Counted from the first letter of the stretch, positions 1-9,108 are shown. The stretch: 64,000 nt of DNA from Chloroflexota bacterium (GCA_019873735.1 JAIOAQ010000007.1:27378-91377), one strand, 5' to 3'. The notes: a model not told the origin generated them from the letters alone. Translations and numbers: made by a program.

Positions 1-2
1 CC

Positions 3-863
3 ATTCTGGATGCAGCCAGCGGCGAGAAACTCTCTCAACGTATGAACTGGAACCGTCCTGAAGACCTGGAGACGGCTTTTGCCTCTGAGTTGACAGAGGT
101 CAGCGGCGGCATGGCACGGATTCAAATTGTGCAGCGCGTGGAGGTCAACGAGTTTCCAGAACTGATAGATGGCTTTCGTTATACGCCCGCCGCTTACCTG
201 GATGTGCTGCGCGGCGTCACGCCGCCGCACAAACCGACCGACATTGACTATCAGAAAATCCTTTCCCGGCATAATATCCTCCAGCGTGTTGGCCGCGGGG
301 AAATTGACGAGGTCTGGATTTTTGGCTTTCCGTATGCCGGCCTGTACGAATCTACCATGGGCGGGAAGGGCGCTTTCTGGTGCAATGCTCCCATCTTGAA
401 AAACACCCAGACCTGCCCGCGTCGCTTTGTGATCATGGGTTTCAACTATGAACGTGGCGTTGGCGAGATGATGGAATCGTTTGGCCATCGCGCCGAATCG
501 ATCCTCGCCAAGACGTTTGAGTCCCTTTCGGGTGAGACCAATCTCTGGCTGCGTTTTGTGCGCTACGATAAGATAGCGCCCGGCAAAGCCGAAGTCGGCA
601 CAATCCACTTTGCGCCAAACAGTGAACGGGATTACGATTGGAACAACCCGCGCAAGGTCCTTTCTTTTTGCGATAACTGGTATGCCTTCCCCGATCTGAG
701 CGGGCCAGGCCGGATGGTGAATGCCAGCGAGTGGGGCAACGGGGATATTCGCCTGCACCATCGCTGGTGGTTCAAGCACATTCCCCATGTGGCCGGACGC
801 CAAAACGGCATTCACAACAACTGGTGGTGGTACATTATGGATGCCAACAACGTTGGAAAATAG
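3..863 (+). CDS. Conserved protein of unknown function, 5' end cut off by the window
   Basis: The reading frame is open from base 3, so the real start probably lies outside the window; an internal ATG at 42 could be read as a start but has no Shine-Dalgarno. About 286 residues are visible. The protein is rich in Trp, Asn and Gly, with a segment around WIFGFPYAG and YESTMGGKGAFWCN and a C-terminal HHRWWFKHIPH / HNNWWWYIMD region. I do not recognise a named family. The aromatic, globular look and lack of membrane segments in the visible part would fit a secreted or surface protein, but this is a guess. A palindromic mobile element follows directly. Confidence 0.6.
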   Translation: MLDAASGEKLSQRMNWNRPEDLETAFASELTEVSGGMARIQIVQRVEVNEFPELIDGFRYTPAAYLDVLRGVTPPHKPTDIDYQKILSRHNILQRVGRGEIDEVWIFGFPYAGLYESTMGGKGAFWCNAPILKNTQTCPRRFVIMGFNYERGVGEMMESFGHRAESILAKTFESLSGETNLWLRFVRYDKIAPGKAEVGTIHFAPNSERDYDWNNPRKVLSFCDNWYAFPDLSGPGRMVNASEWGNGDIRLHHRWWFKHIPHVAGRQNGIHNNWWWYIMDANNVGK

Positions 864-873
864 GACGTTTTTT

Positions 874-944
874 GGTAACCACCTGCCCTCCCGCAGGTTT
901 CAGGCGGTTCTAACCTGCGGGAGGGTTTAAGGGCAGGCAATGAC
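874..944. mobile_element. GTAA-ended palindromic mini-element, copy A (short form)
   Basis: 71-bp element between two convergent genes. The inner arms CCCTCCCGCAGGTT (886-899) and AACCTGCGGGAGGG (912-925) are perfect inverted repeats; the outer ends read GGTAACC... and ...GGCAATGAC. It is bracketed by the 8-bp direct repeat CGTTTTTT at 866-873 and 945-952, which reads as a target-site duplication. The same family recurs at 23994, 25511, 54478, 56178 and 56906. As RNA it would form a strong hairpin and may also act as a bidirectional terminator here. Confidence 0.8.
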
Positions 945-952
945 CGTTTTTT

Positions 953-1702
953 TTACCCTTCGGCCTTTTTCCAGACCTGATATAACCCCAATTTGCCGTT
1001 CTGCCCGTCGGAGTAGAACGTTTCAATCACGCTGAACCCGCTGGCGTTGGCGAGCGCCGAAAGTTCTGCCGCCTCGAAATAGTGAACATACCGTAGCCCC
1101 AGCCCGCCAGCCCGCCAATCGAGCAGATAGTCGCCGGGGTCAACTTCTTCCTCCGAGAGACCGATCAGACTCCAGGGATGAATGCGGGCGCGTAGTCTCT
1201 CGCTGTTGAGAAATTGCCAGTTGGACAGGAAAAAGCGTCCGCCGGGGCGCAGCCAACGGGCCACCTCGCGGCAGAAAGCCAGGCGTAAGTCTTCGCCCGG
1301 CAGGTGGTGAAGCACGGCAAACGCGGCGGCTGTATCGAAAAGCCCGTCCGGCAAAGGCAGGCAGCCAACGTTGCTGGCGGCTACCTCTCCCCAGTTTTGA
1401 GTCAGGTCGGCCTGGGCGAAGCGAAGGGGAAAACGCCTCGGGCCAGACCTTGCCGCCTCGAGCAGAGGCGGGCTAAAGTCCAGGCCCAGAACCGGCCCGC
1501 GGTGACCCAGACGGGCCAGTTCGCGTTCCAGGTTGCCGTTTCCGCAGCCTAAATCCAGCAGCGATTCGCTGCCGCTCAATTGGCCCAAAATCCGCCGCAC
1601 ACCCGCCTGGATGCGCCCGCGTGTGGCTGAGAAGTCTGCCCCAAACGTCTGGTAGAATTGACGGTTGAGTTCAATCAAGCGGTTGGCAACAACAGGTTTC
1701 AT
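953..1702 (-). CDS. Trm9/ALKBH8-like SAM-dependent tRNA (carboxymethyluridine) methyltransferase
   Basis: 249-residue class I methyltransferase. Motif I is DLGCGNGN (residues 50-57); an LDFS acidic loop follows, then FDTAAAFAVLHHL and LRPGGRFFLSNW. Features beyond the generic fold match the eukaryotic Trm9/ALKBH8 methyltransferase as I remember it: FSATR near residue 24 (FSxTR in Trm9), GCGNGN, AVLHH, and a late RYVHYFEAAEL block like RYYHxFxEGEL. Trm9 methylates cm5U34 of tRNA to mcm5U34. The divergent neighbour is Elp3, the enzyme that makes the cm5U34 precursor, which strongly supports this role. The start has TATAAT exactly 7 bases upstream and no Shine-Dalgarno, so the mRNA is probably leaderless. 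The alternative is an unrelated small-molecule methyltransferase. Confidence 0.7.
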   Translation of the reverse strand: MKPVVANRLIELNRQFYQTFGADFSATRGRIQAGVRRILGQLSGSESLLDLGCGNGNLERELARLGHRGPVLGLDFSPPLLEAARSGPRRFPLRFAQADLTQNWGEVAASNVGCLPLPDGLFDTAAAFAVLHHLPGEDLRLAFCREVARWLRPGGRFFLSNWQFLNSERLRARIHPWSLIGLSEEEVDPGDYLLDWRAGGLGLRYVHYFEAAELSALANASGFSVIETFYSDGQNGKLGLYQVWKKAEG

Positions 1703-1719
1703 CTGTCACATTATACGCT
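1703..1719. promoter_or_regulatory. Shared bidirectional -10 element between Trm9-like gene and elp3
   Basis: Only 17 bases separate the two start codons. The segment ATTATA at 1710-1715 reads TATAAT on the minus strand, 7 bases before the methyltransferase ATG. On the plus strand CATTAT (1709-1714) lies 5 bases before the elp3 ATG. Neither gene has a Shine-Dalgarno, so both are predicted to be transcribed leaderless from one symmetric element. The mobA/amrS pair at 26828 has the same design. Confidence 0.6.
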
Positions 1720-3342
1720 ATGGAAACCGAGCGACAGCGCCAGTGGCGCACCCGAAAAGCCCTGACTCTTGAAAAACTCGCCCTTGCCCGCCAGGTGTTG
1801 GATGAAATCCGGGATGGGGTGGAGGTCATGGCGGCTTTGCGCGCTCATCCCCTGCCCGATGGCGGTCTGCTGGGGAAATCGGCGCTGGTGGCGGCCTATC
1901 ATGAGCGCGTGGCCGCCGGTGAGCCGCCAGACCCGTCCCTGCTGGAACGCTTGCGCCTGAAGCCGATACGCACGCTTTCGGGCGTGACAACCGTCACCGT
2001 GCTGACGAAACCCTATCCATGCCCCGGACAGTGCATTTTTTGCCCCGATGATGTGCGTATGCCGAAATCTTACCTGCCCGACGAACCCGGCGCCATGCGC
2101 GGGCTGGAGCATGACTTTGATCCCTATGCTCAGGTGGAGTCGCGCATTCAGGCCCTATCGGCTTTAGGACACCCAACCGATAAGATTGAACTTCTCATTC
2201 TGGGGGGGACTTTTAGCGCCTACCGCCGCGATTATCAACGCTGGTTTGTGCGCCGCTGTTTTGAGGCACTGAATGGACTGCCTGCCGACGCAGACAGCGA
2301 GACAACCGAAGACACCTTGCCCGCTTTGCATTTTGCCAATGAAACGGCTCTGCACCGGAACGTTGGCCTGGTCGTCGAGACCCGGCCAGATGAAATCACC
2401 CCGGCAGAGATTCGCTGGCTGCGCGAGTTGGGCGTGACCAAAGTGCAGATGGGCGCGCAAAGCCTGGATGACAGAATCCTGATGCTGAACAAGCGCGGGC
2501 ACACTGTGGCGCAACTTCGGCAGGCAGTTGCGCTCTTGCGGGCGGCGGGCTTCAAAATCGTCTTGCACTGGATGCCCAACCTGCTGGGCGCCACACTTGA
2601 GTCGGACCGGCAGGACTTTGCCCGCCTGTGGGATGACTTGTGTCCGGATGAAATCAAAATCTACCCAACACAATTGCTGGCCAATACAGAGTTGTTTGAA
2701 CGTTGGCGGCTTGGTGAATATGCCCCCTATACCACAGCCGAGTTGATTGACCTGCTTGCCGAATTGAAACCGACGATCCCGCGTTATTGCCGCGTGAACC
2801 GCGTTGTGCGTGATATTCCCTCCACCCACGTTGTGGAGGGGAATCGCCGCACCTCCCTGCGGCAGGATGTGCTGGCCGAGATCCGCCGGCGCGGCGCTGC
2901 CTGCCAGTGCATTCGCTGCCGCGAAGTGCGCAAGCGGTCGGTGGACTCATCTGCTTTGCTGCTGAAGGACATGGTTTACCAGGCGGGAGGCGCCGAAGAG
3001 CATTTCATCTCTTTTGACACGCCCGATGACAAATTGGCCGGTTTCATCCGCCTTTCCTTGCCCGGCCCAGAATCGCCCTCCACCGGACTGAGTGACTTGG
3101 AAGGGGCGGCCATCATCCGAGAAGTGCATGTCTATGGCCAGTCTTTGCCGGTGGGAGCCGAGCAAAACGGCGCAGCCCAGCACAGCGGACTGGGAACCCG
3201 CCTGTTAGCCGAGGCTGACCGGATTGCCCGGAGGCGCGGTTTCCGCCGCATGGCGGTCATTGCCGCGGTAGGGACGCGCCGTTACTACCTGGAGCGCGGC
3301 TTCCAACGCGGCGAATTGTACCTGGTGAAGGATTTGGCCTGA
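1720..3342 (+). CDS. elp3: Elp3: radical-SAM tRNA uridine(34) acetyltransferase/carboxymethyltransferase
   Basis: 540 residues, the normal length for bacterial and archaeal Elp3. An N-terminal helical region is followed by a radical-SAM domain with Cys101, Cys105 and Cys108 in CPGQCIFC for the 4Fe-4S cluster. A GGTFSAYR segment, VVETRPDEI and VQMGAQSLDD are typical Elp3 motifs, and a Cys-rich CQCIRCREV segment follows near residue 390. The C-terminus is a GNAT acetyltransferase domain with SGLGTRLL and the RRYYLERGF signature. The enzyme uses acetyl-CoA and SAM to make cm5U at tRNA wobble uridine. No Elongator subunits Elp1, 2 or 4-6 are present, as expected in bacteria. The divergent Trm9-like gene would supply the next step. 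Confidence 0.95.
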   Translation: METERQRQWRTRKALTLEKLALARQVLDEIRDGVEVMAALRAHPLPDGGLLGKSALVAAYHERVAAGEPPDPSLLERLRLKPIRTLSGVTTVTVLTKPYPCPGQCIFCPDDVRMPKSYLPDEPGAMRGLEHDFDPYAQVESRIQALSALGHPTDKIELLILGGTFSAYRRDYQRWFVRRCFEALNGLPADADSETTEDTLPALHFANETALHRNVGLVVETRPDEITPAEIRWLRELGVTKVQMGAQSLDDRILMLNKRGHTVAQLRQAVALLRAAGFKIVLHWMPNLLGATLESDRQDFARLWDDLCPDEIKIYPTQLLANTELFERWRLGEYAPYTTAELIDLLAELKPTIPRYCRVNRVVRDIPSTHVVEGNRRTSLRQDVLAEIRRRGAACQCIRCREVRKRSVDSSALLLKDMVYQAGGAEEHFISFDTPDDKLAGFIRLSLPGPESPSTGLSDLEGAAIIREVHVYGQSLPVGAEQNGAAQHSGLGTRLLAEADRIARRRGFRRMAVIAAVGTRRYYLERGFQRGELYLVKDLA

Positions 3343-3412
3343 AGCGAGCGGTCTGTCCGCTTGTGACACAGCGCCCGCCGCGGCAACAGAACGGCGTTAT
3401 CGGTGAGCACCT

Positions 3413-4042
3413 ATGACACATGAACTCTACCCTGCTTCTGACTTCGACCGCTGGGCGGTCTCCTATGACCAGGATGTGCAGTCGGGCGACTTCCCCTTTG
3501 CGGGTTACCTGCAGGCTTTGGATACGGTGGTGAAACTTACCGAGTCTGCTCCCGCGATGCGCGTGCTTGATGTTGGCACCGGCACAGGCAATCTGGCGCT
3601 GAAATTTGCCGCCCTGGGCTGCCGCTTGTGGTGTACCGACTTTTCGTCCCTTATGCTTGAGCAAGCGCGCAGCAAATTGCCGCAGGCCCGCTTTGCTTTG
3701 CATGATTTGCGCCAGGAGGAATGGCCAGAAGGCTTTGACGTGAAATTTGACCGCATTGTCTCGGCCTACGTCTTCCATCATTTTGACCTGCAAGAGAAAA
3801 TCCGCATTCTGCAAAACCTGACAAGGCGGCTCGTCTCGGACGGTCGGCTGGTGATTGCCGATATTGCCTTTCCCACACGGCAAGCGCTGGAAGAGACGCG
3901 TCAAAGGTTGGGTGATGCCTGGGAAGAGGAAGAATACTGGCTGGCTGACCAATCCCTGGCCGCATTGCGAAGAGCCGGTTTTTCTGCTTCCTTTATTCCC
4001 GTCTCATATTGTGCCGGGGTCTTTTGTATCTTGCAACATTAG
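3413..4042 (+). CDS. YrrT-like class I SAM-dependent methyltransferase
   Basis: 209 residues. Motif I is VLDVGTGTGNLA near residue 50; the acidic residue after beta-2 is in CTDFS; the later motif is IVSAYVFHHF, then DGRLVIADIAF. The FDRWAVSYDQDVQ start and the VFHHFDLQEK region resemble Bacillus YrrT, a putative methyltransferase usually found near S-adenosylhomocysteine recycling genes. No such genes lie here, so the substrate is open. GGTGAG lies 6 bases before the ATG. It may be co-transcribed with the thioesterase 17 bases downstream. Confidence 0.75.
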   Translation: MTHELYPASDFDRWAVSYDQDVQSGDFPFAGYLQALDTVVKLTESAPAMRVLDVGTGTGNLALKFAALGCRLWCTDFSSLMLEQARSKLPQARFALHDLRQEEWPEGFDVKFDRIVSAYVFHHFDLQEKIRILQNLTRRLVSDGRLVIADIAFPTRQALEETRQRLGDAWEEEEYWLADQSLAALRRAGFSASFIPVSYCAGVFCILQH

Positions 4043-4059
4043 GGAGTTGAATTGACCGT

Positions 4060-4500
4060 ATGTCTGTCTATCGTTTTTTCCATCCCATCGAAATACGCTA
4101 TGCAGACCTTGACCCCCAGGGGCATGTCAATAACGCCAAATACCTGACTTACTTTGAACAGGCGCGTTTGGCTTACCTCATTCATCTTGGTCTGTTTCGT
4201 CCGGATCAATCTTTCCTTGAAATTGGCGTTATCCTGGCCGAGGTGCGCGTGACGTTTAAAGCCCCCACCCATTTTGGCCAGCGTGTCCAGATTGGCGTGC
4301 GGACAACGCGGCTCGGCAACAAGAGCATGGAAATGGAATGCGCGCTGCTTGACTGCGAAGACGGCCGCCTTTTGGCTGTTGGCACGACAGTGCTGGTGGC
4401 GTATAATTACCTTGCCGGGCATAGCATCCCTTTGCCGGAGGCCTGGCGAACGGCCATAACAAATTTTGAGGCTGAAGAAAATGACCCTTCCCCCCCTTGA
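4060..4500 (+). CDS. Acyl-CoA thioesterase, hot-dog fold (4HBT/YbgC-FadM type)
   Basis: 146 residues, a single hot-dog domain. The N-terminal EIRYADLDPQGHVNNAKY motif carries the Asp typical of YbgC/4-hydroxybenzoyl-CoA thioesterases, followed by the helix YFEQARLAYL. It would hydrolyse an acyl-CoA or acyl-ACP thioester in the cytoplasm. The final 20 bases overlap the start of the M42 peptidase gene, so the two are translationally linked, though no pathway link is evident. Confidence 0.85.
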   Translation: MSVYRFFHPIEIRYADLDPQGHVNNAKYLTYFEQARLAYLIHLGLFRPDQSFLEIGVILAEVRVTFKAPTHFGQRVQIGVRTTRLGNKSMEMECALLDCEDGRLLAVGTTVLVAYNYLAGHSIPLPEAWRTAITNFEAEENDPSPP

Positions 4501-5527
4501 TGAAGCCTACCTGCTCAATTTTTTGGTTGAGTTGCTCAATACCCCATCTCCTACCGGTTTCACCGACGCCGCCATTGCCCTGTGTGAACAAAGGCTGGCG
4601 GCTTTTTCCGGCCTTGTGCTGAAGCGCACCCGTAAGGGCGCCCTGTTGGCGGTTTGGACGGGCGAACGTCAGGATGCGCCACGCGCCATTACTGCCCATG
4701 TGGATACCCTCGGTGCGATGGTCAAGGAAATCAAGGCCGATGGCCGCCTGAAATTAACCCAGATCGGTTCCTATGCCTGGAACTCTATCGAGGGCGAGGG
4801 CTGTACGGTCTTCCCCCGCCAGGGCAAACCGGTACGCGGTTCGATTCTGCTGACCAAAGCCTCCTCCCATGTGTACGGTCAAGAGACCGGCAAAAGCGAA
4901 CGCGATGGCGATACACTGGAAGTGCGGCTGGATGCAAAGGTATTCTTTGCCGATGAGGTGCGCGACCTGGGGCTGGAAGTGGGCGATTTTGTGGCCTTTG
5001 ACCCGCGCGTGACAGTGGAGAATGGCTTTGTGCGTTCACGTCACCTTGACGACAAGGCCGGCGTCGCGGCCATTCTGGCGGCTGTCAAAGCCATGAGCGA
5101 AAACGGCCTCAAGCCCAGGCAGACCACCTATATCCTGCTTTCTAACCACGAGGAAGTCGGGCACGGAGCCGCCGGTATTCCGGCCGAGGTGCATGAGGTC
5201 CTGGCAGTGGACATGGCCGCCGTTGGAGATGGGCAGGAATCGGATGAATACCATGCCACCCTGTGTGTCAAAGACTCCAGCGGTCCCTACGACCATCACC
5301 TCTCCAACCGGCTGCGCAGCCTGGCCGAAGAGAACGGCATTCCTTACAAAGTGGATATCTATCCCTATTACAGTTCAGACGCGCAGGCGTACTGGCGGCA
5401 GGGCGGGGATGCCGCCGTGGCGCTCATTGGCCCTGGCGTGGATGCCTCACACAACTACGAACGCACCCACCTTGAGGCGCTGCGTGCTACTGCCCAGTGG
5501 ATTATGGCCTATTTGTTGGGTGATTGA
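4481..5527 (+). CDS. M42-family metalloaminopeptidase (glutamyl aminopeptidase/endoglucanase M type)
   Basis: 348 residues. All parts of the di-zinc site are visible: TAHVDTLG (His and Asp), HLDDKAG (bridging Asp), NHEEVGHG (catalytic Glu-Glu), AVDMAAVG (Asp) and the last His in ASHNYERTH. Members form large cytoplasmic tetrahedral complexes that trim peptides from the N-terminus. The start at the ATG 4481 was chosen because GAGG lies 9 bases upstream; an in-frame TTG five codons earlier is less likely. It overlaps the thioesterase gene by 20 bases. Confidence 0.9.
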   Translation: MTLPPLDEAYLLNFLVELLNTPSPTGFTDAAIALCEQRLAAFSGLVLKRTRKGALLAVWTGERQDAPRAITAHVDTLGAMVKEIKADGRLKLTQIGSYAWNSIEGEGCTVFPRQGKPVRGSILLTKASSHVYGQETGKSERDGDTLEVRLDAKVFFADEVRDLGLEVGDFVAFDPRVTVENGFVRSRHLDDKAGVAAILAAVKAMSENGLKPRQTTYILLSNHEEVGHGAAGIPAEVHEVLAVDMAAVGDGQESDEYHATLCVKDSSGPYDHHLSNRLRSLAEENGIPYKVDIYPYYSSDAQAYWRQGGDAAVALIGPGVDASHNYERTHLEALRATAQWIMAYLLGD

Positions 5528-5603
5528 AGGGAAATGTTCAGCGGTTGTGTGGTATGATTTGAATAACCCCACATTATTTTGTTGAGATTCTGCTGAGAGG
5601 TTT

Positions 5604-5966
5604 ATGGATAATCGCATTACCATCATTGAAGGCCCACCGCCTGTTTTTGAGGCCATTGAAGATGGCTGGGCGCTTGGCTTGAATGAAAGCCCAAGCATTT
5701 TTGTGCCGGCTCTAACGCGTCTGCGGACTTTTAACGGCCCTCAGTTGGTAGAGCGCTGCTATCGCGCCTGGCATACAGGCACCGGCATTCATTTGCATTA
5801 TCGTGATGAAATTGGCCTGGAGCAAAAGGCTCCCATCCTGGCTGCTCGCAGCGTCAAAACAGAAGAGGGAGATGTTTTGCTGCTCTGGGTGTATTTCGAT
5901 GCCGAAAAGGCCGAACTGGAATTTGGGCCACAAGATGACGAGGGCGCCGAAAGCGGCGGAGAGTGA
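5604..5966 (+). CDS. Conserved hypothetical protein, 120 residues
   Basis: A small soluble acidic protein with no membrane segments or signal peptide and no domain I can name. Notable segments are NESPSIFVPALTRLRTFNG and YRDEIGLEQKAP, and a Glu/Asp-rich tail. GAGAGG lies just before the ATG. It ends 4 bases before a strong intrinsic terminator, so it is the last gene of its transcript, and gatB begins independently after it. Confidence 0.6.
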   Translation: MDNRITIIEGPPPVFEAIEDGWALGLNESPSIFVPALTRLRTFNGPQLVERCYRAWHTGTGIHLHYRDEIGLEQKAPILAARSVKTEEGDVLLLWVYFDAEKAELEFGPQDDEGAESGGE

Positions 5967-5970
5967 ACAG

Positions 5971-6004
5971 AACTGAGGATGGGCGCACCCCATCCTCAGT
6001 TTTT
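5971..6004 (+). terminator. Intrinsic terminator before gatB
   Basis: A 12-bp GC-containing stem ACTGAGGATGGG / CCCATCCTCAGT closes a tiny loop and runs straight into TTTTT. It follows the hypothetical gene and precedes the gatB Shine-Dalgarno GGAGG at 6005-6009. Confidence 0.8.
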
Positions 6005-6018
6005 GGAGGCAGTATCAC

Positions 6019-7458
6019 GTGGAATTTGAACCTGTCATCGGCCTGGAAGTACACGCCGAACTGCAAACCGAATCAAAAATGTTTTGCGCCTGCCCGGTGG
6101 TAGATTCTACCCAGGCGGCACCGAATACGACCGTCTGCCCGGTGTGCGCGGGCATGCCGGGCGCATTGCCGGTCCTCAACCAGAAGGCCGTTGCATATGG
6201 CTTACGCGTGGCGCTGGCGCTGGAATGTGAGGTCAACCGCATCAGCATTTTTGCCCGCAAAAACTACTTCTACCCCGATTTGCCCAAAGGTTATCAAATT
6301 TCGCAGTATGAACTGCCCCTGGCCGAACATGGCCATTTGCTTATCCAAACTTCAGAGGGGGAAGAACGTATTCGTATCCGCCGCGTTCACCTGGAAGAAG
6401 ATACCGGCAAACTGACCCATGTCGAAGGCGGTTCCTTGCTGGACCTGAATCGGGCCGGCGTGCCCCTGCTCGAAATCGTCTCCGAGCCCGACCTCCGCTC
6501 TGTGGAGGCGGCTCGGGCTTATGGCGAGGCCCTGCGCGCGATCTTGCGTTATCTTGAAGTCAATTCCGGGGACATGGAAAAAGGCGTTATTCGTTTTGAG
6601 GCCAATGTTTCGGTGCGGCCTAAAGGCAGCCGGGAACTTGGCACGCGGGTTGAGATCAAAAACCTGAACAGTTTTCGCGCCCTGGAGCGGGCGGTCTCTT
6701 TTGAAATCGAGCGCCAGAGCAGAATCCTGGCCGCCGGCGGCGTGATTGAGCAGGAGACTCTTGGTTGGGATGAGGCGCGTCAGGCCACGTATTCTCAGCG
6801 AAGCAAGGAAGATGCCCATGATTACCGTTACTTCCCCGAACCAGACTTGCCGCCCCTGGTCATCGCGGATGAATGGGTGGAGCAGGTCCGCGCTGCCTTG
6901 CCCGAATTGCCGCGCCAGAAGTCCAGCCGTTTTATGCAGCAGTATGGTCTGAGTGCTTACGATGCGGCCTTGCTGACGGCGGAAAAAGAGGTCGCGCTTT
7001 ACTTTGAGGCCGCGGTGCAGGCGCTGCCGGCCTCTGTTTCGCCAAAGATGCTGGTCAACTGGCTGACGGGAGATATGTTTGCGCTCCTGAACCAGTCGGG
7101 CGGCTTGAGCGGCCTGGGACGAATCCCTCCTGCCAACCTGGCCGGGCTGGTAAAACTGGTAGCCGAGGACGAGATCAACGCCGCTACCGGCAAGGAAGTA
7201 CTGGCCGAAATGTTTGCAGGCGGCCAATCGGCCGAGGAGATTGTGCAGCGGCGCGGCCTGCGTCAGGTTTCGGATTCCGCCCTGATTGCCGCGCTGGTAC
7301 GTCAGGTGCTGGAAGAATGCCCGGCCGAGGTGGCCGCTTACCGGTCCGGAAAAGAAACGGTGATGAATTGGCTGTTTGGACAGGTGATGCGCCGGGCTGC
7401 AGGGAAAGCCAATCCGCAGGTGGTGCGCCGCGAATTGGAACGTCAGTTGAAGGTTTGA
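6019..7458 (+). CDS. gatB: Asp-tRNA(Asn)/Glu-tRNA(Gln) amidotransferase subunit B
   Basis: 479 residues, standard GatB length, starting at a GTG with GGAGG 9 bases upstream. The N-terminal cradle domain begins [28 protein letters not shown] supplies zinc-site cysteines; [16 protein letters not shown] and [16 protein letters not shown] are family signatures. The C-terminal half is the helical YqeY-like tail domain. GatB binds misacylated tRNA and phosphorylates its side chain for amidation by GatA with GatC. gatA and gatC are not in the window. The gene stands alone behind a terminator. Confidence 0.97.
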   Translation: MEFEPVIGLEVHAELQTESKMFCACPVVDSTQAAPNTTVCPVCAGMPGALPVLNQKAVAYGLRVALALECEVNRISIFARKNYFYPDLPKGYQISQYELPLAEHGHLLIQTSEGEERIRIRRVHLEEDTGKLTHVEGGSLLDLNRAGVPLLEIVSEPDLRSVEAARAYGEALRAILRYLEVNSGDMEKGVIRFEANVSVRPKGSRELGTRVEIKNLNSFRALERAVSFEIERQSRILAAGGVIEQETLGWDEARQATYSQRSKEDAHDYRYFPEPDLPPLVIADEWVEQVRAALPELPRQKSSRFMQQYGLSAYDAALLTAEKEVALYFEAAVQALPASVSPKMLVNWLTGDMFALLNQSGGLSGLGRIPPANLAGLVKLVAEDEINAATGKEVLAEMFAGGQSAEEIVQRRGLRQVSDSALIAALVRQVLEECPAEVAAYRSGKETVMNWLFGQVMRRAAGKANPQVVRRELERQLKV

Positions 7459-7663
7459 ACCTGCGCCGTCTGTCAGAAAATTTAAGTGACGACTTTCATC
7501 TTGACGAAGAGGCAAATAACGGGTAAATTACATGTGCAAAACTTCACAAGCAGGCGTTGATTTAGATGGTTGAATTTTGCGACATAATTATGGAATAGGG
7601 CGGGCGCCGAACCGAGGTGTCCGCTTATATTTTTGTACTCTATCTTGTTGTGAGGAGATAAAA

Positions 7664-8950
7664 ATGGCTGAAAAATTCAACGAATTTGAAATGGCGCAGA
7701 AGCAGTTTGATCATGTGGCAAAGATGCTCAATCTTGACCCGCAGATTGCTGAAATCCTGCGCTGGCCGATGCGTGAATATCACTTCCGTATTCCGGTGCG
7801 CATGGACGATGGAACCATCAAGGTGTTTGAGGGTTTCCGTGTCCAGCACAATGATGCCCGCGGCCCCAACAAGGGCGGTATCCGTTTCCACCAGTCTGAG
7901 ACCTTTGACATGGTGCGCGCCCTGGCCACCTGGATGACCTGGAAGTGCGCCGTTGCCGATATCCCCCTGGGCGGTGGAAAGGGCGGCGTCGTCGTTGATC
8001 CGGCCACGCTTTCGACGGGTGAGAAGGAACGTCTGTGCCGCGGCTGGGTGCAGGCGATGTGGAAGAACATCGGCCCGCGTCAGGACGTCCCGGCTCCGGA
8101 TGTCGGCACAACGCCGCAGATGATGGGCTGGATGATGGACGAGTACTCCAAACTGGTTGGCGAGTACACGCCGGGTGTATTCACCGGCAAGCCCCTGGGC
8201 GGCGGCGGTTCTGAAGGCCGCACCGAGGCCACCGGCTATGGCGTCATCTACACGGTGCGCGAGGCCATGAAGCACCTTGGCATGGACCCCAAGAAATGTG
8301 TGGCTGCCATGCAGGGCTTCGGCAATGTGACCCAGTACGCTGCGATCGGTTTTGTCGAAATCCTGGGCGGTACGGTTGCCTGCGTCTCCTGCTGGGATCG
8401 CAACGACAAGTGCGCCTACACCTACAGCAAGGAAGGCGGCATTGACCCGCGCTTCCTGATGACCATCACCGACCAATACGGCACCATTGACAAGGCCAAG
8501 GCCGAGGCTGCCGGTTACAAGGTTGAGGACGGCGACGCCTGGATCACCAAAGAAGCCGATGTCCTCATGCCGGGCGCTCTCTCCGGTACCGTCAATGCCG
8601 AAACCGTCAAGAAGATGTCCAAGCGCGTCAAGATTGTGGCCGAAGGCGCCAATGGCCCCTGCACCCCCGAAGCCGATGAATACTTCAAGGCCAATAACAT
8701 CTTCGATATCCCCGACTTCCTGTGCAACGCTGGCGGCGTGACCTGCTCCTACTTCGAACAGGTTCAGAACGACATGAACTTCTACTGGTCGAAGGAAGAA
8801 GTGCTGGCCAAACTGGATGCCAAGATGACGGCCGCTTTCCACGCCGTGCTTGATATGGCGCTCAAGCAGAAAGTCTACATGCGCGACGCCGCTTACATGG
8901 TTGCCATTGACCGCGTGGTCAAGGCCATGCAGTTGCGCGGCTGGGTGTAA
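7664..8950 (+). CDS. gdhA: Glu/Leu/Phe/Val-type dehydrogenase, probably glutamate dehydrogenase
   Basis: 428 residues. The N-terminal catalytic domain has NKGGIRFHQS, the MTWKCAVADIPLGGGKGG segment with the catalytic lysines, and PAPDVGT; the Rossmann domain begins near AAMQGFGNVTQYAA. It interconverts glutamate and 2-oxoglutarate with NAD(P). The start at ATG 7664 has a strong GAGGAG 6-7 bases upstream; an upstream in-frame start would add an unrelated tail. Codon use is strongly biased to C-ending codons compared with neighbours, suggesting high expression. It is monocistronic with its own terminator. Confidence 0.93.
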   Translation: MAEKFNEFEMAQKQFDHVAKMLNLDPQIAEILRWPMREYHFRIPVRMDDGTIKVFEGFRVQHNDARGPNKGGIRFHQSETFDMVRALATWMTWKCAVADIPLGGGKGGVVVDPATLSTGEKERLCRGWVQAMWKNIGPRQDVPAPDVGTTPQMMGWMMDEYSKLVGEYTPGVFTGKPLGGGGSEGRTEATGYGVIYTVREAMKHLGMDPKKCVAAMQGFGNVTQYAAIGFVEILGGTVACVSCWDRNDKCAYTYSKEGGIDPRFLMTITDQYGTIDKAKAEAAGYKVEDGDAWITKEADVLMPGALSGTVNAETVKKMSKRVKIVAEGANGPCTPEADEYFKANNIFDIPDFLCNAGGVTCSYFEQVQNDMNFYWSKEEVLAKLDAKMTAAFHAVLDMALKQKVYMRDAAYMVAIDRVVKAMQLRGWV

Positions 8951-8969
8951 TTCCATCCCCTGATTACCG

Positions 8970-9004
8970 AAACTCCCCTGTTTTGCCGCAGGGGAGTTTT
9001 TTTA
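8970..9004 (+). terminator. Intrinsic terminator of gdhA
   Basis: The stem AAACTCCCCTG / CAGGGGAGTTT is followed by an uninterrupted T tract, 20 bases after the gdhA stop codon. Confidence 0.9.
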
Positions 9005-9016
9005 TCTTACCCTGAC

Positions 9017-9047
9017 TCTCCTGTCCATCCTGTTCAAAAGGATAGGC
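9017..9047. repeat. Partial dispersed ACAGGAT-type repeat
   Basis: The reverse complement contains CTTTTGAACAGGATGGACAG, shared with the longer copy at 54591. It is a degenerate fragment in the gdhA-mutS2 gap. Confidence 0.55.
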
Positions 9048-9108
9048 AGTTGCATCTTCTGTGACAGGCTAGCCAATTCCCTTATATCTATGGTTAAATA
9101 CCCTTTGT

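Noticed and set aside
6352..7515. A 387-codon minus-strand frame opposite gatB
   Set aside because: Shadow of gatB; composition is Gln/Arg/His-rich without domain signals.
7640..8956. A 438-codon open frame on the minus strand opposite gdhA
   Set aside because: It is the shadow of gdhA caused by strong codon bias; gdhA has every family motif and the antisense product has none.
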